From assembly GCA_013361075.1 (NCBI GenBank), contig JABWAJ010000065.1:1-17211 (forward strand): a stretch of 17,211 nt of DNA. The letters run 5' to 3'. Positions 14,257 through 17,211 of this stretch are shown here, in pieces; the first letter of the stretch is position 1; every line of letters begins with the position of its first letter. The notes below the pieces were generated by a model. That model did not search any database. It was not told the DNA's origin and saw only the letters and a list, made by a program, of their open reading frames with translations. The position numbers and the translations under genes were made by a program. The DNA comes from Saprospiraceae bacterium (lineage in GTDB: Bacteria; Bacteroidota; Bacteroidia; Chitinophagales; Saprospiraceae).

Positions 14257-15432
14257 TTAAGTGTTGAAATCGAGAATCTTGACTTCTACACGCTGGTTTC
14301 GTTTTCGCCCGGCTACCGTTTTATTGGTATCTATCGGACTGCGCTTGCCGTAGCCTTTGTATTTCACCCGGTCGGATGAAATACCTTTTTTGATCAGGTA
14401 GTTGGCCACCGATTTGGCACGCATGGAAGACAATTTATCGCAGTAGTCGTCGCTTTTTGGCAAACCATTCGTATGCCCGCCGATTTCAACGATCACATCC
14501 GGGTTTTTGGACAAAAAGCTGTAAATATCATTCAGCGAAGGATAAGACTGAGCCGTGATGTTGGTACTGTCCGCTTTAAAATAAATGTTCGTAAAGCGCA
14601 GTACCTTTCCTTTCTGCAGGTCGGAACGCTTCAGATTGGAAATGGCAATGTTTTCTTCCACTTTTGGTGGCGTTTGAGCCGTATCCTGTGTTTTAGGCGG
14701 CTGAACCGGTGTTGTTGTTTTCGGGGTAGTCGCCGGATTTTTTACAGGCGGTTTCACCGGCGTTGTGGGAGGTTTGGTTGGAGGTGGCGTTTTTTGCACC
14801 ACTTCATCGCAGGGCACCGGAACGATGGCAGATGCTTTATCCAGCAGGATATTGCCATTGTACGGAACCAGAGTCGGCGTTTCGTAAAAAGCTTCCAGTA
14901 CAATATAGGAATAATTGCCCATCGGCTCAAACTTAAAATTATACTCTTTCCAGTTTGTATTGATGATGAGCTTTGTCTCTCCCAACATGTATTGCTTGTC
15001 ACAATGGCCGAAACCGCCATAAATTCTCAACTTGGCAGGTGTGGCGTAGTTGGCCGTTTTGTCGCTGACCCGGCTCACACTCACGTACGTAAGCGACCGG
15101 GCGAGGTGGATGCTGAACTCGTAGCATTTCCCTTTTTCCAAAGGTTTGCTAAGCCGCTGAGAGACCGATTCCCAGGTGTCGTTGTCTCGAACAACCAAAC
15201 CCAGATAGGTTTCCCCATCGGCGGCTTCTTTAGTTACGTTGAACGTAGGATCGGGCTGCACATCGGGAGGAGATTCCCCCGGAAAGCCGCAATTGTACCA
15301 GTTGATAGGTGGATTGCTGGCACGTGGAAAATCTTCAAATGAAGGATTAGACAACGTAACAGGTTCTCCCTGTGCCGAAACTTGGGCAGCAAGGATGGTC
15401 AAAAACAGGAATCCAAGGAATAATCGCTTCAT
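14257..15432 (-). CDS. OmpA-family outer-membrane/peptidoglycan-binding protein with lectin-like N-terminal domain
   Basis: A 391-residue exported protein. Residues 1-21 are a signal peptide (MKRLFLGFLFL...AAQVSAQ). Residues 25-207 resemble a beta-sandwich, carbohydrate-binding-like domain that starts LSNPSFEDFPR and includes W/C-containing stretches (WYNCGFPGESPPD). Residues 214-257 are a Pro/Thr/Lys-rich linker. Residues 278-388 are an OmpA-like peptidoglycan-binding domain: IYFKADSTNI, then VEIGGHTNG (315-323), LSSMRAKSVANYLI and GRKRNQRVEVKI. I infer that it tethers a surface or periplasmic binding domain to the cell wall. The start was taken at ATG 15432 because the signal peptide begins there; the frame stays open to 15666 but that extension shows no signal or family similarity. 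It converges on hutI with a 10-bp gap. Confidence 0.88.
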   Translation of the reverse strand: MKRLFLGFLFLTILAAQVSAQGEPVTLSNPSFEDFPRASNPPINWYNCGFPGESPPDVQPDPTFNVTKEAADGETYLGLVVRDNDTWESVSQRLSKPLEKGKCYEFSIHLARSLTYVSVSRVSDKTANYATPAKLRIYGGFGHCDKQYMLGETKLIINTNWKEYNFKFEPMGNYSYIVLEAFYETPTLVPYNGNILLDKASAIVPVPCDEVVQKTPPPTKPPTTPVKPPVKNPATTPKTTTPVQPPKTQDTAQTPPKVEENIAISNLKRSDLQKGKVLRFTNIYFKADSTNITAQSYPSLNDIYSFLSKNPDVIVEIGGHTNGLPKSDDYCDKLSSMRAKSVANYLIKKGISSDRVKYKGYGKRSPIDTNKTVAGRKRNQRVEVKILDFNT

Positions 15433-15562
15433 ATACCGTGCAATTTTCTCAATACTTAACGATCTTAGGGGGGGGAATTGTTTTTTTAAACTGCAAAATC
15501 CCCCTTTATCTACCAATCTCCTTTTGTAAGTTGCCGTGTACCTAACCTTTAATGGCAGGCAG

Positions 15563-15589
15563 ACCTCAACCGGAATTAGATCCGGAGGT
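15563..15589. other. Imperfect inverted repeat (stem-loop) between ompA-like and acyl-CoA dehydrogenase genes
   Basis: ACCT and CCGGA (15563-15566 and 15570-15574) pair with TCCGG and AGGT (15581-15589), giving a 9-bp stem with a 3-base bulge and a 6-base loop. It has no T-rich tail on either side, so its role is unclear. Confidence 0.35.
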
Positions 15590-15641
15590 AATGTAACGCA
15601 AAGTTTAACCCAGAAATTCGCCATTAAGCTCTGGGGAGGGC

Positions 15642-15678
15642 GGTTGTGCCATTTTGCACCTTGCATTGGGGCACAACC
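15642..15678 (+). terminator. Stem-loop with U-rich tail on the plus strand; lies just past the dehydrogenase stop
   Basis: GGTTGTGCC (15642-15650) and GGCACAACC (15670-15678) are a perfect 9-bp inverted repeat with a 19-base loop. On the plus strand it is followed by an AT-rich tail (TGATAATTTATTTTATTT), as in an intrinsic terminator. On the minus strand it lies 12 bp beyond the dehydrogenase stop but is followed by a C-rich stretch. It may end or protect the dehydrogenase mRNA, or terminate an unidentified plus-strand transcript. Confidence 0.5.
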
Positions 15679-15690
15679 TGATAATTTATT

Positions 15691-16905
15691 TTATTTGAAT
15701 GCATTCAGCCCGGTCACGTCCATGCCTGTGATGAGCAGGTGAATGTCGTGAGTGCCTTCATAAGTCAGCACGGTTTCCAGGTTCATCATGTGGCGCATCA
15801 CCGGGTATTCGTTGGTGATGCCCATACCACCATGAATCTGCCGTGCTTCGCGGGCAATTTCAAGTGCCATATTCACATTATTGCGCTTGGCCATTGAAAT
15901 CTGAGCAGGCGTTGCTTTCCCCTGATTTGCCAAAGACCCCAGGCGCCAGGTCAGCAACTGTGCTTTGGTGATTTCTGTAATCATTTCAGCTAATTTTTTC
16001 TGAGTCAGCTGAAACTGGCCAATTGGTTTGCCAAACTGAATGCGTTCTTTGGAATAACGCAACGCCGAGTCATAACAATCAAGCGCGGCACCAATAGCAC
16101 CCCAGGCAATTCCATAACGCGCTTTCGACAAACACGCCAGCGGGCCTTTGAGACCCTGAACATTAGGCAACAGGTTGGATTTGGGTACGCGCACGTCTTC
16201 AAATACCAATTCACCGGTTATGGAAGCGCGCAGCGACCATTTTCCGTGAATCGTTGGTGTCGAAAAGCCTTTCATTCCGCGCTCTACAATCATGCCGCGG
16301 ATGATGCCCTCTTCATCCTTTGCCCAGACAACTGCAAGGTCAGCAACCGGAGAATTGGTGATCCACATTTTGGCACCGTTCAGGATATAGGCATCGCCAT
16401 CATCGCGGATATTGGTAATCATATCACTCGGATTGGAGCCAAAATCCGGCTCTGTAAGGCCGAAGCATCCAATGAATTCGCCACTACCGAGTTTGGGCAG
16501 GTATTTTTTTCGCTGCTCCTCCGAACCGAATTTATAGATCGGATACATAACCAGCGAACCTTGTACCGAGGCCATTGACCGGATGCCCGAGTCGCCCCGT
16601 TCCAGTTCCTGCATGATGACACCATAGGCGATTTCATCCATACCGCCCCCGCCATATTCTTCCGGCAGGCTGGGGCCAAATGCGCCAATTTCTGCAAGGC
16701 CTTTAAACAAGTGCGTGGGGCATTCTGCCCGGTCGGCGTATTCTTCAATGATGGGGCTGACCTCTTGTTTTACCCAGGTGCGCACCGCATCGCGGGCCAG
16801 CAAATGGTCTTCGCTCAGCAATTCATCGAGGTTGTAATAATCGTGATGCTGGTAGCGATCTTCACGCGCGCGCTTCACGATGGTTCCGTTGCTATTATGC
16901 GACAT
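15691..16905 (-). CDS. gcdH: Acyl-CoA dehydrogenase, glutaryl-CoA dehydrogenase type
   Basis: A 404-residue FAD-dependent acyl-CoA dehydrogenase closest in its motifs to glutaryl-CoA dehydrogenase, which oxidises and decarboxylates glutaryl-CoA to crotonyl-CoA in lysine and tryptophan breakdown. Shared features are SGIRSMASVQGSL with R109/S110 (equivalent to human R94/S95 at the glutaryl carboxylate), CFGLTEPDFGSNPS (147-160), KMWITNSP (179-186), ARYGIAWG (262-269), RIQFGKPIGQFQLTQKKLA, and the catalytic base E383 in TYEGTHDIH. It is cytosolic and presumably a tetramer that passes electrons to ETF. The start is ATG 16905; the open frame extends to 17151 but that stretch contains the promoter region and is not family-like. 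A -7 box lies at 16953-16960. Confidence 0.92.
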   Translation of the reverse strand: MSHNSNGTIVKRAREDRYQHHDYYNLDELLSEDHLLARDAVRTWVKQEVSPIIEEYADRAECPTHLFKGLAEIGAFGPSLPEEYGGGGMDEIAYGVIMQELERGDSGIRSMASVQGSLVMYPIYKFGSEEQRKKYLPKLGSGEFIGCFGLTEPDFGSNPSDMITNIRDDGDAYILNGAKMWITNSPVADLAVVWAKDEEGIIRGMIVERGMKGFSTPTIHGKWSLRASITGELVFEDVRVPKSNLLPNVQGLKGPLACLSKARYGIAWGAIGAALDCYDSALRYSKERIQFGKPIGQFQLTQKKLAEMITEITKAQLLTWRLGSLANQGKATPAQISMAKRNNVNMALEIAREARQIHGGMGITNEYPVMRHMMNLETVLTYEGTHDIHLLITGMDVTGLNAFK

Positions 16906-16952
16906 GTTGATGACATTTAAGTTTTGGTTAGGAAAGGCTCCGAAAAGCGATG

Positions 16953-16960
16953 CAAAGGTA
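16953..16960 (-). promoter_or_regulatory. Bacteroidota -7 promoter element of the acyl-CoA dehydrogenase gene
   Basis: On the minus strand this reads TACCTTTG, an exact TAnnTTTG match 48 bp upstream of ATG 16905. A TTG on the minus strand at 16982-16984, 21 bp further upstream, may serve as the -33 element. It supports the shorter start choice. Confidence 0.55.
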
Positions 16961-17031
16961 TATATTTCGCTGTTTCGATTACAACGTTTTCCTTTGAGTT
17001 CTGTTTGGATTAAGGCAAAAGCAAACGATAC

Positions 17032-17211
17032 ATGAAAAATCACATTCGCCGCTGGAACGCTCTTTGGGATCCGGACCGCTATCACGGATGGGGCAAAAAC
17101 CGCCGGTTTTTTGAAGGCTGGTACTTTAAGCTGGTGGATCCGGGGGAGCAATATGCTTTTGCGGTGATTCCGGGAGTAGCTTTAGGGTCGGATGGCGACC
17201 ACCATGCTTTT
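17032..17211 (+). CDS. Tocopherol cyclase family protein, N-terminal part
   Basis: The first 60 codons of a gene that runs off the window end. The product begins MKNHIRRWNALWDPDRYHG and continues with FFEGWYFKLVDP, then an AFAVIPGVALG strand and DHHAF. The FEGWYFKLV and IPG elements are typical of the tocopherol-cyclase-like family found in many bacteria that do not make tocopherol. The actual function of these bacterial members is not known. It starts at ATG 17032, divergent from the acyl-CoA dehydrogenase with 126 bp between starts. There is no signal peptide in the visible part. Confidence 0.75.
   Translation, partial: MKNHIRRWNALWDPDRYHGWGKNRRFFEGWYFKLVDPGEQYAFAVIPGVALGSDGDHHAF

Noticed and set aside
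15466..15513. G-run (eight G) and a later C5 run in the OmpA-family leader as a possible hairpin or slippage switch
   Set aside because: Only about six outer base pairs form before mismatches, and the run lies outside the coding region, so phase variation by frame change does not apply.
15433..15666. N-terminal extension of the OmpA-family frame to 15666
   Set aside because: The signal peptide starts at 15432; the upstream stretch has no export signal and includes a run of eight G and other untranslated-looking sequence.
15536..15742. A 68-codon plus-strand frame with a GTG start spanning the intergenic hairpins
   Set aside because: It runs into the acyl-CoA dehydrogenase gene on the other strand, contains both stem-loops, and has no recognisable motif.
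16906..17151. N-terminal extension of the acyl-CoA dehydrogenase frame to 17151
   Set aside because: The extra 82 codons are not family-like, overlap the divergent tocopherol-cyclase-family gene, and contain the TACCTTTG promoter box.

Overview
The window looks like chromosomal DNA of a Bacteroidota bacterium, most likely a Saprospiria-type marine or sludge lineage. The lineage is inferred from gene families and from promoter elements of the TAnnTTTG type ahead of several genes; no rRNA or other phylogenetic marker is present. Gene density is high: convergent genes end within about 30 bp of each other, one convergent pair overlaps, and no gap exceeds 300 bp. I see no tRNA, rRNA, CRISPR array, insertion sequence or phage gene.

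Region 1 (about 0.4-6.7 kb) is a divalent-metal homeostasis locus with unusual gene fusions. A minus-strand pair encodes a soluble DtxR/MntR-type regulator, followed 5 bp later by one polypeptide that joins a TroA-type periplasmic metal-binding protein, a single membrane helix and a TroB-type ABC ATPase. About 1.5 kb away, also on the minus strand, is the matching TroC/ZnuB-type permease. Its C-terminus carries a second DtxR-type repressor domain with all the metal ligands, an arrangement like chlamydial YtgCR. A DoxX-like membrane protein follows it. Two closely matching inverted repeats (TTTTAGA-N4-TCTAAAA, each joined to AAAAATATTTTT) lie upstream of the regulator and upstream of the permease, and mark a two-site regulon. 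Divergently transcribed neighbours are a voltage-gated potassium-type channel with a C-terminal zinc ribbon and a CorA magnesium/cobalt channel. The classical set of binding protein, ATPase, permease and repressor is thus folded into two fusion proteins plus a second, free regulator.

Region 2 (6.8-11.4 kb) has an M48 metalloprotease lipoprotein, a YwqG/DUF1963 protein, a large RND/MMPL transporter, a decayed cupin gene remnant fused to the end of that transporter gene, and a YiaA-like membrane protein.

Region 3 (11.6-17.2 kb) has a polysaccharide-deacetylase-like protein, imidazolonepropionase (HutI), an OmpA-family protein with a proline-rich linker, a glutaryl-CoA-dehydrogenase-type acyl-CoA dehydrogenase, and the start of a tocopherol-cyclase-family protein cut by the window end. 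The first gene of the window, a short-chain dehydrogenase, is cut at its 5' end. Regions 2 and 3 read as ordinary housekeeping and catabolic genes.
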